The notes under the pieces: model-generated
Database searches by the model: none
The model's input: the letters and a program-made list of their open reading frames with translations, nothing else
What the model was told of the DNA's origin: nothing
Part shown: piece after piece, positions 1 through 9,649 of the stretch
How positions within the stretch are numbered: position 1 is the stretch's first letter
Layout: the number at the start of each line of letters is the position of its first letter
Translations under genes and position numbers: made by a program
Source of the DNA: an uncultured Prevotellaceae bacterium
GTDB taxonomy: Bacteria; Bacteroidota; Bacteroidia; Bacteroidales; Bacteroidaceae
Direction: 5' to 3'
Assembly (NCBI GenBank): GCA_900318775.1
Contig: ONLY01000012.1
Location: forward strand, 1-62,423
DNA length: 62,423 bases

Positions 1-96
1 AAGAAACTGTCTTGTTATATCATCATCTAAGTACAGATATCATCAATTTTTTAAGAGATCTCTCTATTATCTCATATAATCTTCTGCAAACTTAGA

Positions 97-256
97 GCGC
101 AATCTGTGTGAGACTAAAATAACTCCGCGTCAGCCCAGAGCCGTGCAAGGCTCTACCATTTCAGGGCTTTGCCCCAAGATTTTATTAATAGATTTTTGAT
201 AGATTTCTATCCGTAGGATATAAAAGAGATTGCCGCAGGAGGCGGCTTGAGATTGA
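97..256. repeat. Dispersed intergenic hairpin repeat, copy A
   Basis: This gene-free stretch lies just past the 3' end of the uvrD-like gene. It carries modules seen again at about 54.9 and 57.3 kb: GCGCAATCTGTGTG (97-110), CCGCGTCAGCCC (125-136), the palindrome AGAGCCGTGCAAGGCTCT (137-154), GGGCTTTGCCCC (164-175), then an A/T-rich run, the small hairpin TATCCGTAGGATA (about 208-220) and GCCGC/GCGGC (232-246). Nothing coding is evident. Because it sits at the 3' end it could end or protect the uvrD transcript, which is inference. Nothing was recognised in bases 1-96. Confidence 0.75.
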
Positions 257-2608
257 CTATCCTACCACTTCAAACTTGGCGAACTTGAGCAGCAGCTGCT
301 TGGTGCCGACGTTCTCGAACTGGACAGTGGCTTTGGTGTTGTCGCCTGTGCCTTCGACACGGAGCACTTGCCCTCGACCAAAACGGTTGTGAATGATGAT
401 GGCTCCCTCGCTCAGCCCTGCAGCGCTATGGGACGGGACACTCTGCTGCGCATGGGAAACTCGAGAGACGGGCGCAGCCGGATGCGGTGCGGACACGGGG
501 CGTGCGGCAGAGGTGGATGAGGGAACAAAGGGACGGAAGGGACGCGGTGACTCTTGCCGTGAAGTGCTGCCGAAGGCACTGCCCTTTCGTGCCCAGGGCA
601 ACTGCACATCGTCGTCGATGCTCCGATGGGCAGAGAGCATGCTTTGCTGACGATCCAGGTATTTGGGGTCGATGTCCTTGAGGAAGCGGCTGGGTGCGGA
701 GAATTCCATCTGCCCGAAACGGAAACGGCATTGGGCATAGGAAAGGTAGCAGTGGGTCTTTGCACGAGTGATGGCCACATAGAAGAGACGGCGCTCTTCT
801 TCCATCTCACGCGGGTTGCCAGACACCATGTCGTTAGGGAAAAGCCCCTCTTCAAGCCCCACGATGAAGACGGTGTTGAATTCCAGTCCTTTGGCCGAGT
901 GGATGGTCATGAGGGTGACTTTGTGCCCGTCCCCACCCTTGTCGCTGTCAAGGTCGCTCATCAGGGACACTTCGGAAAGGTAGTCGCTGAGGGAAATCTT
1001 TTCGTTGCCTTCTTCCATGCGCATATCGCAGAAGTCCTGCATGCCATTGATGAGTTCTTCCACATTTTCCTGACGGGAGAGGTTCTCGGGGGTGGTGTCC
1101 TGATAGATGTCGGCGCTGATGCCGCTCTGCTTCACGATGAGGGTGCCTATCTGGTTGGCAGGAAGTGTGCGCGCCTGCTCGATGAAGGTGTCGATGAGCT
1201 GCTTGAACCGAGAAAGCTTCAAGAGGGTTGCATTGCTCACCCCAAGCCCATATTCTTCCGGATGGCCAATCACGGCCCATAGGCTCACGCTGTGGCTGGT
1301 GGCTGAGGCAAGTATCTTCGACAAGGTCGTCTGCCCGATGCCACGAGCTGGATAGTTGATAATGCGCTTGAAGGCTTCTTCATCATTAGGATTCACAGCG
1401 AGGCGGAAGTATGCGAGGATGTCTTTGATTTCCTTGCGCTGATAGAAGGAGAGGCCACCATAGATGCGGTACGGCATGGATTCCTTTCGCAGGGTGTCCT
1501 CAAAGACGCGGCTCTGGGCATTGGTGCGATAGAGGATGGCGAAGTCGGAATACTCGCAGCCCTCCCTTCGCTTGATGGCACGGATGGCATTGGCTACCAT
1601 CTTGGCTTCTTCAATGTCGGAGTGAGTGTCGAGCACATGAAGCTTTTCTCCCCGGGCATTTTCGGAAAAGACGTCTTTCTTAATCTGCCTGCTGTTCTTC
1701 TTGATAAGACTGTTTGCTGCCTCGACAATATTCTGTGTGGAGCGATAGTTGCGTTCCAGCTTGAATAGTTTTGCTCCGTTGTATATCTGCTGGAATGTGA
1801 GTATGTTGTCTATATTTGCTCCACGGAAACTATAGATACTCTGCGCATCATCGCCCACCACACAGACGTGCTGGTGCTGGCGGGTGAGCTGCCACACAAT
1901 GCGGTGCTGCGCGAAGTTGGTGTCTTGATACTCGTCCACCAGGACATAGCGGAAACGCTGTTCCCACTTGGCGAGCACATCGGGGTGCTGCTCAAAGAGA
2001 AGATAGGTGTAGAGGAGAATATCGTCGAAGTCCATCGCGTCACTCTGACGGCACCGGTTGCTGTAGCGCAGAAAGATTTGCCCCAAGGCTGGCACGTTGT
2101 GGCGGGCATCACCCTGACGGTTGGCAGGATTAGCCACATACTGCTCTGCTGTGACGAGCTGGTTCTTGGCATTGGAGATGGCGCTCAGCACGGTGCCGGG
2201 CCTATAAGCCTTGTCGTCGAGCTCCATCTCTTTGATGATGGTCTTGACGAGGCTCTTGCTGTCAGCAGCGTCGTAGATGGTAAAATTGGCAGAAAAGCCC
2301 ATCTTCTCATGTTCCTGGCGGAGGATGCGCAGGAAGATGCTGTGGAAGGTGCCCATCCACAACATTCGAGCATAGTCCTCACCCACAATCCGCGCGATAC
2401 GGTCTTTCATTTCACCTGCAGCCTTGTTGGTGAAGGTCAATGCAAGAATAGACCAAGGCTGGTAGCCGTGCTCCATGAGGTATGCAATCTTATAGGTGAG
2501 CACTCGGGTCTTTCCTGAACCCGCGCCTGCAATGACGAGTGAAGGGCCATCGCAATATTCCACAGCTGCACGCTGTGGCGGATTAAACGTGTCTAAATAG
2601 TTTTCCAA
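257..2608 (-). CDS. UvrD/PcrA-type superfamily I DNA helicase
   Basis: A 783-residue ATP-dependent 3'-5' DNA helicase of the UvrD/PcrA/Rep family, which unwinds DNA in nucleotide excision and mismatch repair and clears stalled forks. Visible motifs in order: Walker A GAGSGKT near residue 28, Walker B DEYQDT near 225, GDDAQSIYSFRG near 255, NYRST near 290, IHSAKGLEF near 570 and VAITRAK near 620. The C-terminal 130 residues are low-complexity and proline/serine-rich and end in a small beta module (FGRGQVLRVEG), as in PcrA. The length is normal. It is the last gene of a minus-strand series, 27 nt after the small exported protein gene. PcrA and UvrD cannot be told apart here, so no symbol is given. 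Confidence 0.95.
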   Translation of the reverse strand: MENYLDTFNPPQRAAVEYCDGPSLVIAGAGSGKTRVLTYKIAYLMEHGYQPWSILALTFTNKAAGEMKDRIARIVGEDYARMLWMGTFHSIFLRILRQEHEKMGFSANFTIYDAADSKSLVKTIIKEMELDDKAYRPGTVLSAISNAKNQLVTAEQYVANPANRQGDARHNVPALGQIFLRYSNRCRQSDAMDFDDILLYTYLLFEQHPDVLAKWEQRFRYVLVDEYQDTNFAQHRIVWQLTRQHQHVCVVGDDAQSIYSFRGANIDNILTFQQIYNGAKLFKLERNYRSTQNIVEAANSLIKKNSRQIKKDVFSENARGEKLHVLDTHSDIEEAKMVANAIRAIKRREGCEYSDFAILYRTNAQSRVFEDTLRKESMPYRIYGGLSFYQRKEIKDILAYFRLAVNPNDEEAFKRIINYPARGIGQTTLSKILASATSHSVSLWAVIGHPEEYGLGVSNATLLKLSRFKQLIDTFIEQARTLPANQIGTLIVKQSGISADIYQDTTPENLSRQENVEELINGMQDFCDMRMEEGNEKISLSDYLSEVSLMSDLDSDKGGDGHKVTLMTIHSAKGLEFNTVFIVGLEEGLFPNDMVSGNPREMEEERRLFYVAITRAKTHCYLSYAQCRFRFGQMEFSAPSRFLKDIDPKYLDRQQSMLSAHRSIDDDVQLPWARKGSAFGSTSRQESPRPFRPFVPSSTSAARPVSAPHPAAPVSRVSHAQQSVPSHSAAGLSEGAIIIHNRFGRGQVLRVEGTGDNTKATVQFENVGTKQLLLKFAKFEVVG

Positions 2609-2635
2609 TGCTTTGTCTTTTCTGCTTCTGTCTTT

Positions 2636-3043
2636 TCAATCTTTTTTGAACACAGACACTTTCGGCATCTTCACATATTTCCTATTCGCGATGGTCTTCA
2701 TGACGGGGTCGCCCACAAGGCGCATTTCCATCGTGCCATCCTCCAAGAGGCGGAACTCGACGTCCTGCGCGTCATAGCCGATGTCGCTCACCATCCTCAC
2801 AAGGGCTTTCTTGTCCTTCACTTCTTTCACCTTGAGAATCACCCACGTGCCGTTGAGCTCTCCTTTCAGATATCCGTAGGTCATTTCTCCCTCAAAGTCT
2901 TTCAGCGTGATGTTCTTTTCTGCCAGATTGATAAGCAGTGTGGCCTGCAATGCCTCACAACGCCACATGCCTTTGAATGCGTCTTGCGCCCAGCTGCCTG
3001 CTGCAGCCAGCACCACTGCGAGTGTCAACAGAAGTCTCTTCAT
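2636..3043 (-). CDS. Small exported protein of unknown function
   Basis: About 135 residues. The frame extends further upstream, but the ATG at 3043 gives a clean signal peptide (MKRLLLTLAVVLAAAGSWAQ) with cleavage expected after AQ, so that start is chosen. The mature part is about 115 residues of alternating beta-like segments with many lysines and acidic residues, and no catalytic motif is visible. It may resemble the small beta-sandwich exported proteins common in Bacteroidales, but no family was recognised. It lies between dinB and the uvrD-like gene on the same strand. Confidence 0.7.
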   Translation of the reverse strand: MKRLLLTLAVVLAAAGSWAQDAFKGMWRCEALQATLLINLAEKNITLKDFEGEMTYGYLKGELNGTWVILKVKEVKDKKALVRMVSDIGYDAQDVEFRLLEDGTMEMRLVGDPVMKTIANRKYVKMPKVSVFKKD

Positions 3044-3157
3044 TTTTGTTCTTCTTTGGATTGATGGGACAAAGTTACGGGTAAGTGCGTACAATACAAA
3101 ATAAAACGGCTTTTATTTTGTGCCGCAGAAATGATGGCACTCGAGAATCTATGCCGT

Positions 3158-4237
3158 TTACCAGTCTTCAAACTCCAGTTCAAGCTCCACCCAGCGGGGT
3201 TGCTTTGAGGGCGTAGCACTTTTCTGATTGGATACACCGAGGCCTATGAGACGAATGGGATGGGTGTGGAACTCGACGCCCTGCATGAGCTGCTTGGCTA
3301 AGGGGAGGATGGCGTCTTTGGTGGAAAGTGTATGTTCAGCGGTGATGCTGCGGGTGATTTGCTGAAAGTCCTGGAACTTCACTTTCAGCGTAAGGGTGCG
3401 CCCCTCGAACTGATGTTTCTCGATGCGGCGCAGCAATTCAAGCACAATCTGATAGAGATGGATGGTGACTGCGGCATTCTCGCTGATATCGGTCTCGAAT
3501 GTCTGTTCGCAGCTCACAGACTTGCGCTCCCACTCAGAAATGACGGGACGATTGTCAATGCCTCGTGCGAAATCATAAAACACTTGCCCCACCTTGCCAA
3601 ACTCCTGCGTGAGCCGTACAAGCGGCACATTCCGCAGGTCGAGCCCCGTGAAGATGCCCATGCGGTGCATTTTCTCGGCAGTCTTCTGCCCTACTCCCCA
3701 TATTTTCTCCACACGCAGCTTGGCAATGAAGTCAAGCGCACGGTCAGGATGAATGACCGTCAAGCCATCGGGTTTGCGCCAATCGGAAGCAATCTTGGCC
3801 AGAAACTTGCAATAGCTCACTCCTGCTGATGCCGTCAGCCCTGTTGTCTCGCGGATGCGCTGCTTGATTTCGCGGGCAATGTCCACCCCAAGCTCCATCC
3901 CCCGCTTGTTCTCTGTCACATCAAGAAAGGCCTCGTCTAACGAGATGGGCTCTACCAGGTCGGTGTAGTCGTGGAAGATTTCGTGGAGCTGCGCCGACAC
4001 TTCCTTGTAGCGCTGAAAATGCGGCTCGACGATGATGAGCTGCGGGCACAACCGTTTGGCCACCTGAATGGATTGCGCTGAATGGACACCAAATTTTCTT
4101 GCTTCATAGCTGGCTGTGGAGACGACACCACGCTCCGCATCGTGACCTACCGCTATGGGCTTGCCACGAAGTTCAGGGTTATCGCGCTGTTCCACAGCAG
4201 CGAAGAACTGGTCCATATCGACATGAATAATCTTCAT
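3158..4237 (-). CDS. dinB: DNA polymerase IV (Y-family)
   Basis: A 359-residue translesion polymerase that copies damaged templates and lacks proofreading. The N-terminus HVDMDQFFAAVE carries the first catalytic aspartate, and SLDEAFLDVT near residue 103 carries the second metal-binding acidic pair. GVSYCKFLAKIAS follows, then the helix-hairpin-helix thumb (WGVGQKTAEKMHRMGI) and the little-finger domain. The frame extends 53 codons upstream into nhaC, but the ATG at 4237 begins the conserved domain. The TGA of nhaC overlaps this ATG (ATGA), which suggests coupled translation. No obvious QxxLF-type clamp-binding peptide is seen at the C-terminus. Confidence 0.95.
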   Translation of the reverse strand: MKIIHVDMDQFFAAVEQRDNPELRGKPIAVGHDAERGVVSTASYEARKFGVHSAQSIQVAKRLCPQLIIVEPHFQRYKEVSAQLHEIFHDYTDLVEPISLDEAFLDVTENKRGMELGVDIAREIKQRIRETTGLTASAGVSYCKFLAKIASDWRKPDGLTVIHPDRALDFIAKLRVEKIWGVGQKTAEKMHRMGIFTGLDLRNVPLVRLTQEFGKVGQVFYDFARGIDNRPVISEWERKSVSCEQTFETDISENAAVTIHLYQIVLELLRRIEKHQFEGRTLTLKVKFQDFQQITRSITAEHTLSTKDAILPLAKQLMQGVEFHTHPIRLIGLGVSNQKSATPSKQPRWVELELEFEDW

Positions 4238-5679
4238 CCATTCAAGCCAGGCTTCCGCTGCTGTTTGATTTTCCAGCCAATAGCCGCCACAAAGAGCGTC
4301 ATGAGCGGGCTGATGATGTTGAAGAAACAGTATGGCAGGTAGGTCAATGTAGGAACGCCCAGCACCGCTGCCTGAGTCATGCCACAGGTGTTCCACGGAA
4401 TGAGTACGGAGGTGACAGTAGCCACGTCTTCTGTTGTTCGGCTCAGCAGACGAGACTCAAATCCTTGCTTGCGATAAGCATCACGATACATGTCGGCGGT
4501 GAGGACAATAGAGATGAACTGGTCGCCTGTGGTGAGATTGAGGAAAAGCCCCGTGCAAGTGGTGGCTCCCACCAAGCTAAAACGGCTGCGAGCATAACGG
4601 ATAATAACTCGAGTAATGGATTCTATCATGCCACTAGCTACCATAGCGGCGCCGAAGCACATCGCAGAGAGGATGAGCCAGATGGTGTTGAGCATCCCCG
4701 ACATGCCACCTGTGGAGATAAGATTGTTGAGTGAATCATTTCCTGTATCAATGGCAGTAGAGCCGTAGTAGGTGACAGCAAGTCCCTTCGCCAACGACAA
4801 GGCGGTAGACAGCTGAGAATCGTCTGCAATCTGTACAAGGATGTGGGGCTGAAGAATAAGAGCCATAATTCCAGCCACAATGGCTGAGGCGAAAAGCGTG
4901 ATGACAGAAGGCACATGACGTGAGATGAGAATGCCTGTAAGCGCTGGAACCAGAAGTGTCCAATAGGAGATGTTGAAGGTGCCTGCAAGCCCTTCGGTGT
5001 ATTCAGCCACATGCAGTTCGACGTCCTCTCCATTGCCAAACCCTGCGATGAAAAAAATGGTGAGAGCGATGAGGAAGGTAGGCACCGTGGTGTACATCAT
5101 GTAGCGGATGTGGACGAAGAGGTCGGTTTGAGTGGCCGATGAAGCCAGAATGGTAGTGTCGCTGAGAGGAGACATCTTATCGCCAAAATAAGCTCCAGAA
5201 ATGATGGCTCCAGCAGTCCATGCCGTATTGATGCCAAGCGCCTCACTGATGCCCAGCAAGGCTACGCCCATCGTGGCGACAGTGGTCCATGAGCTGCCGG
5301 ACAGTAAAGAAACCAAAGCACAAATGACGCAAGCGCTGACAAGAAAGAACTGGGGCGACATGATTTGCACTCCATAATATATCAATGTGGGCACCACACC
5401 ACTAATCATCCATGAGCCAGAAAGCATGCCGACGGCTAAAAGTATCAGCAGCGTGATGGCCACATTGCCAATGGTTTTGGTGATACGCTGCTCAAAGACG
5501 CTCCACGGCACCCGATAGACAATCATGGAGAGGGCGATGCAGACAGCTGTACCAAGGACAAGGGCTATCTGACTGCCTCCAGAGAGGGAATCACTGCCAA
5601 ACAAGGAGATAACGGTACCCAACAAGGCGATGAGCACCAAAACCGGAATGAGCGCAACGAGTGGATGTGGCTGTTTCAT
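4234..5679 (-). CDS. nhaC: NhaC-family Na+/H+ antiporter
   Basis: A 481-residue inner-membrane protein with about twelve hydrophobic segments, expected to exchange sodium for protons and support pH and salt balance. The family signature GAYFGDKMSPLSDTT lies near residue 165 and is followed by further polar residues inside membrane segments, as in NhaC. Length and layout are those of the family. Its stop codon overlaps the start of dinB by one base pair of codons (ATGA), so the two are probably translated from one message although their functions are unrelated. The substrate could also be another cation or a malate/lactate pair, as in some NhaC relatives. Confidence 0.88.
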   Translation of the reverse strand: MKQPHPLVALIPVLVLIALLGTVISLFGSDSLSGGSQIALVLGTAVCIALSMIVYRVPWSVFEQRITKTIGNVAITLLILLAVGMLSGSWMISGVVPTLIYYGVQIMSPQFFLVSACVICALVSLLSGSSWTTVATMGVALLGISEALGINTAWTAGAIISGAYFGDKMSPLSDTTILASSATQTDLFVHIRYMMYTTVPTFLIALTIFFIAGFGNGEDVELHVAEYTEGLAGTFNISYWTLLVPALTGILISRHVPSVITLFASAIVAGIMALILQPHILVQIADDSQLSTALSLAKGLAVTYYGSTAIDTGNDSLNNLISTGGMSGMLNTIWLILSAMCFGAAMVASGMIESITRVIIRYARSRFSLVGATTCTGLFLNLTTGDQFISIVLTADMYRDAYRKQGFESRLLSRTTEDVATVTSVLIPWNTCGMTQAAVLGVPTLTYLPYCFFNIISPLMTLFVAAIGWKIKQQRKPGLNG

Positions 5680-5790
5680 GAGAATTTCAAATTAAGTTCC
5701 TTCTGCCCCCCATAAAAAGGGAGGAATGCTAGAAAGGTCAGGAGCAGGAAATGTTTATTGGCGACAAGAGCAAAGTCGCACCTCCAACGG

Positions 5791-6975
5791 TCAATGATTT
5801 ATTTTTTGTTTATAGAGGCTCCAGCGTGCGCGGATGCTATTGACATAATTGTAGGTTTCGCGACCACGGAAGTAGCCATGAGCCACTTCTGGCTGGTTGT
5901 AATAGGCCGAGGAACTCATCTTCAAGACAAAGGCATCTACATTGCCCAACCACACATCGGGATTCCTGCCATACTTCCGCGCTAAAGCACGAGCGTCGTC
6001 CACATGGCCTGCCCCAGCGTTGTAGGCCGCAAGGATGAAGTTGATACGCTCTTCCGCATTTTTGATGGATGCGTAATGGGAGTTGAGCTGAGCAATGAGT
6101 TTTGCAGCTCCGCGCACATTGCTGTTAGGATTAAACACCTCTGATGAAGATACGCCTACCTGACGGGCTGTACCAGGCATCAGCTGCATGAGCCCCAACG
6201 CACCCATATAAGACACGGCCTGCGGGTCGAAACTGGACTCTTGATAAGCCTGTGCCGCAAGCAAACGCCAATCCCATCCACACTGCAGCGCATACTTCTT
6301 GAAGAGGTCATCATAGAGAGATATCTGTCCTTTGGCTGCATTAAGGATAGGAGCTGACACTTTGCGGCGAGGAGCGTATGTACGCCCCCCTCTTGATTTG
6401 ACACGAATAGTTGTGTAGGCAAAGAAGTCTTTCTGATGTGCTTTCATCCACTGCGACAAAGAGGCAGAGAGAAGCGGCGAGTCTTTGCGGACGGCCCATG
6501 CTGCATGAGGACGCGGACGCAAGGTTGTGTCTCGCCGCTGCAGAGAAAGGCTGTCCATGAAAGTGGCGATTTCTGCTGCACCCACAAAATCCAGTTGAGC
6601 TTTGAGGGAATCTGCACAAGGAAGTTGGCAGGCAATGAAATCTCCTTCACCATTCTTCAATTTAGAAACCAAATCTCTCTGATTACGTGCAACTTCAACG
6701 CGGACACTTGCACCAATGCTTTGAGCATACTGACGCGCTATCATGAACTGCACTCCAAAGTGTTCACCTCGAAACTCAAAATAGCTTTCAGGTCCATAAA
6801 GCGTAAGAACAATGAGCTCGCCATTCTCTTGAATGTCGGGCAAATCAAAGTGCGGATTGCCATCCTGACCAGTTGCCACAAATGGAGACTGCTCAGCAGT
6901 ATCACCTGACTGAGTTTGATTACAGGCAATAATGCTGAGCAGTAGAAAGGACAGAATGCACCAACGAGTCAGCAT
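5791..6975 (-). CDS. MltF-like membrane-bound lytic transglycosylase (lipoprotein)
   Basis: 394 residues. The N-terminus has a lipoprotein signal with a lipobox ending at Cys18 (SIIAC), so it should be anchored in the outer membrane. Residues of about 50-215 resemble a reduced periplasmic substrate-binding (SBP_bac_3) domain. The C-terminal half is a goose-type lysozyme-like SLT domain, with the catalytic glutamate in AYQESSFDP and the typical MGALGLMQLMPGTA and AAYNAGAGHV motifs. This arrangement matches MltF, which cleaves peptidoglycan to 1,6-anhydro products. The start is 1 nt from the stop of the upstream small gene, so they share a message. Confidence 0.9.
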   Translation of the reverse strand: MLTRWCILSFLLLSIIACNQTQSGDTAEQSPFVATGQDGNPHFDLPDIQENGELIVLTLYGPESYFEFRGEHFGVQFMIARQYAQSIGASVRVEVARNQRDLVSKLKNGEGDFIACQLPCADSLKAQLDFVGAAEIATFMDSLSLQRRDTTLRPRPHAAWAVRKDSPLLSASLSQWMKAHQKDFFAYTTIRVKSRGGRTYAPRRKVSAPILNAAKGQISLYDDLFKKYALQCGWDWRLLAAQAYQESSFDPQAVSYMGALGLMQLMPGTARQVGVSSSEVFNPNSNVRGAAKLIAQLNSHYASIKNAEERINFILAAYNAGAGHVDDARALARKYGRNPDVWLGNVDAFVLKMSSSAYYNQPEVAHGYFRGRETYNYVNSIRARWSLYKQKINH

Positions 6976-6976
6976 G

Positions 6977-7186
6977 CTATCCTTTACGCTGAGTGGGGCG
7001 GTTCTTCACACGCTGGCGAATTTCCGCCTTATGTTTGGCTGCCCCCGATTTGTGGGAGCCTGTCTGGTAGCCTTTCTTGCGAGCTTTGGTCTTCACCTTA
7101 TTAGGATCTTCCTTCTTCTCGCTCTTGGCTTTGCCAAAGTTGATGCCATTCATGATGGCATACTGAATTTCGTTGTCTGAAGCCAT
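6977..7186 (-). CDS. Small basic protein of unknown function
   Basis: 69 residues, strongly basic (Lys/Arg-rich), with an N-terminal EIQYAIMNGINFGKAK segment and a lysine-rich remainder that looks disordered. It lies 3 nt after the formyltransferase stop and 1 nt before the transglycosylase start; this tight packing on the same strand is the main reason to believe it is a gene. A nucleic-acid-binding role would fit the charge but is inference. Not recognised. Confidence 0.6.
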   Translation of the reverse strand: MASDNEIQYAIMNGINFGKAKSEKKEDPNKVKTKARKKGYQTGSHKSGAAKHKAEIRQRVKNRPTQRKG

Positions 7187-7189
7187 ATA

Positions 7190-8371
7190 TTAATGATGGA
7201 AAAGGCGGATGCCAGTGAAGGCCATTGCAATGCCGTACTTGTTGCAGGTCTCAATCACATTGTCGTCACGAACAGAGCCGCCAGCTTGTGCGATGTACTG
7301 AACGCCACTCTTGTGAGCACGCTCGATATTGTCACCAAATGGGAAGAAGGCGTCTGAACCAAGGCAAACATTGGTATTCTTAGCCAACCAAGCCTTTTTC
7401 TCTTCTGGCGTGAGAGGCTCAGGCTTTTCAGTGAAGAAGTTCTGCCAAGTTCCTTCGCGGAGAACATCTTCATATTCGTCACCAATATACACATCAATCG
7501 TGTTGTCGCGGTCAGCACGGCGAATGTCGCTCTTGAATGGAAGCGCCAAGACTTTAGGGCACTGACGCAACCACCAAATGTCAGCTTTGTTGCCAGCCAA
7601 GCGGGTACAATGGATACGGCTCTGCTGACCTGCACCAATACCAATGGCCTGACCGTCTTTCACATAACATACAGAGTTTGACTGAGTATATTTGAGGGTG
7701 ATAAGCGCAATCTTGAGGTCGCGCTTCGCATCAGCTGGAATGTCTTTATTCTCTGTGGGAATGTTCTCAAAAAGATTGTCGCCCGTCAAATCAATCTCAT
7801 TGCGCCCTTGCTCGAAGGTGACACCAAACACTTGCTTGCGCTCGATAGGTGCAGGTGTATAGTTAGGGTCCATCTTGATGACACAATAAGTACCATTGCG
7901 CTTAGCCTTAAGAATGTCCAATGCCTCTGGCGTATAATCAGGAGCAATGACACCATCGCTCACCTCACGCTTGATGAGTGTAGCAGTAGCCTCATCACAG
8001 GTGTCGGAAAGGGCAATGAAATCACCAAAAGAAGACATACGGTCCGCACCACGGGCACGAGCATATGCTGTAGCAATAGGAGTGAGCGGAATCTTCACGT
8101 CATCCACAAAATAAATCTTCTTCAAGGTATCGCTAAGCGGAGCGCCGACAGCAGCACCTGCAGGACTCACGTGCTTGAAGGATGCAGCAGATGGCATTCC
8201 TGTAGCTGCTTTGAGCTCCTTCACCAGCTGCCAGCTGTTGAATGCGTCAAGCAAGTTGATATAACCTGGACGACCGTTAAGCACTTCTATAGGGAGTTCG
8301 CCCTCCTCCATATAGACGCGTGATGGCTTCTGATTAGGATTACAGCCATACTTTAAAGCTAATTCTTTCAT
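7190..8371 (-). CDS. AICAR formyltransferase (PurH C-terminal-type, without IMP cyclohydrolase)
   Basis: 393 residues. It should transfer a formyl group from 10-formyl-tetrahydrofolate to AICAR, the penultimate step of purine synthesis. The AICARFT signature KHVSPAGAAVG is seen near residue 66, GAGQQSRIHCTRLAG near 248, and the conserved C-terminus with GSDAFFPFGDNIERA and AGGSVRDD. The roughly 200-residue N-terminal IMP cyclohydrolase domain of ordinary PurH is absent, and the protein starts directly at the transferase part. Stand-alone enzymes of this type are known in Bacteroidota and some other groups, often beside a full PurH. Whether this genome has a full-length purH cannot be seen here. 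Confidence 0.9.
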   Translation of the reverse strand: MKELALKYGCNPNQKPSRVYMEEGELPIEVLNGRPGYINLLDAFNSWQLVKELKAATGMPSAASFKHVSPAGAAVGAPLSDTLKKIYFVDDVKIPLTPIATAYARARGADRMSSFGDFIALSDTCDEATATLIKREVSDGVIAPDYTPEALDILKAKRNGTYCVIKMDPNYTPAPIERKQVFGVTFEQGRNEIDLTGDNLFENIPTENKDIPADAKRDLKIALITLKYTQSNSVCYVKDGQAIGIGAGQQSRIHCTRLAGNKADIWWLRQCPKVLALPFKSDIRRADRDNTIDVYIGDEYEDVLREGTWQNFFTEKPEPLTPEEKKAWLAKNTNVCLGSDAFFPFGDNIERAHKSGVQYIAQAGGSVRDDNVIETCNKYGIAMAFTGIRLFHH

Positions 8372-8405
8372 AAAATTTATTGTAGTGTTCTAATGGGTTT
8401 TCACA

Positions 8406-9434
8406 TCAATTGGATGGAATGTTTTTTGAATCGCGCAGCCTTAACTGCCGAGCCGCTTCTGGGTCGCCCCATGATGTATAAACAGAATCTGCCTGGGGCA
8501 ATAAACGTTCAAGTTCTTCCCAACGTTCTGCTTCCTTCAAATACAGAGCACACTCCACGATACCTTCCCCTGTTTTGCAATAGCCCAAACGCACAGCCTG
8601 CGCATATACAGCATCTGCCTGATCTCGCTTACCAGAATGAATCAAGACGATGGCTTGCTGAAGATACAGTCCTCCAAGGGCACTTTGACGATCAGCGGCG
8701 GAACATTGGGGCGAAGCAATCAACAAGTCCACAGCTTCTTTAGCTGACTCAAGCCAAGCTGCAGCTTTTTTATAGCTTCCTGTGCTCGTATAAGCATCCA
8801 ATATGTTGTTAGATACTCTAACATAGTCCTGAATATTGCCATATTGGGAATCCACATCAACCAATTGCTTTAAACCGATATACGCCTGGCTAAAGTAACG
8901 CTCCGCCTCGTTTATATGACCTAGCTGCATCTCACAATAGCCCATACCATTCAGCAGCAAGGCTACCCATCGCCGTCCCACTACAGTTTGATCCACTTTT
9001 GCCGCCTCAAATCCCAATGTAAGAACGGCTAATGCTTTCTTATTCTCATGACGATTAATCATGGAAGATGACAACAGGTCAGCGGCACGGTAGAAGAGTT
9101 CACGATTCTCCGCAAGCAAAGCCCTACCGTTTAGGGCTTTCACAAGATACTTCTCAGATTCTTTTCTGTTACCCTCTCGATAATAGGCCAATGCACGATA
9201 ATAGGCTATACGCTGGGTGGAAACGGCTTTAGCTTTTTCCAAGCTGTCAATCATCGCCCATACCGGCTTTGTGGGCATTTTTATTCTTGCAACCACTGTC
9301 GAGTCAATTTGTCTATTCCGTATGGAATCTTCAATTTGCTTAGCACGATTGACTTTTCCTGTGCATGAACTCATCAAAACTGAAAACGATACAATGGCCA
9401 AAGCCATTCCTTTCAAAAAAGACTTGCTATCCAT
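8406..9434 (-). CDS. TPR-containing lipoprotein
   Basis: About 342 residues. The start at 9434 gives a lipoprotein signal (MDSKSFLKGMALAIVSF) with a lipobox ending in SSC; in-frame ATGs at 9440 and 9449 are alternatives. The rest is helical with repeated ALAYYREGN, GMGYCEMQLGHINEAERYFSQA and similar tetratricopeptide-like units, typical of protein-protein scaffolds. A -7-like TACCTTTG lies at 9469-9462 on the minus strand just upstream, but no good -33 box is seen. It is 34 nt upstream of the formyltransferase gene on the same strand. No enzymatic motif is visible. Confidence 0.75.
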   Translation of the reverse strand: MDSKSFLKGMALAIVSFSVLMSSCTGKVNRAKQIEDSIRNRQIDSTVVARIKMPTKPVWAMIDSLEKAKAVSTQRIAYYRALAYYREGNRKESEKYLVKALNGRALLAENRELFYRAADLLSSSMINRHENKKALAVLTLGFEAAKVDQTVVGRRWVALLLNGMGYCEMQLGHINEAERYFSQAYIGLKQLVDVDSQYGNIQDYVRVSNNILDAYTSTGSYKKAAAWLESAKEAVDLLIASPQCSAADRQSALGGLYLQQAIVLIHSGKRDQADAVYAQAVRLGYCKTGEGIVECALYLKEAERWEELERLLPQADSVYTSWGDPEAARQLRLRDSKNIPSN

Positions 9435-9570
9435 TTCCATGTTATTCATCCTAATGCATGGCAAAGGTAAAGAATTTAATTTATAATTCATGATTGGCAA
9501 CGGACAATTTTATGTTAAGAGTTACTTTTTCGCAAAAAAACGCCACAAATGGCATTTTGTCCGTCGTCTA

Positions 9571-9602
9571 TTGTCAATTGTCAATTAAATGTTGTACCTT
9601 TG
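9571..9602 (+). promoter_or_regulatory. Predicted Bacteroidota-type promoter
   Basis: TTG (9571-9573), a 21-nt spacer and TACCTTTG (9595-9602) resemble the Bacteroidota housekeeping promoter. The -33 part lies inside three 7-bp units (TCTATTG, TCAATTG, TCAATTA; 9567-9587). It would serve the gene at 9650 and supports that start over the upstream in-frame ATG at 9494. Confidence 0.6.
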
Positions 9603-9649
9603 CCACGATTTTTCATCAAGCACTCAATCAAAGATTTTATTATAGTAAC

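Noticed and set aside
3158..4396. DinB start at 4396
   Set aside because: The first 53 codons overlap nhaC in another frame and do not match Y-family N-termini; ATG 4237 does.
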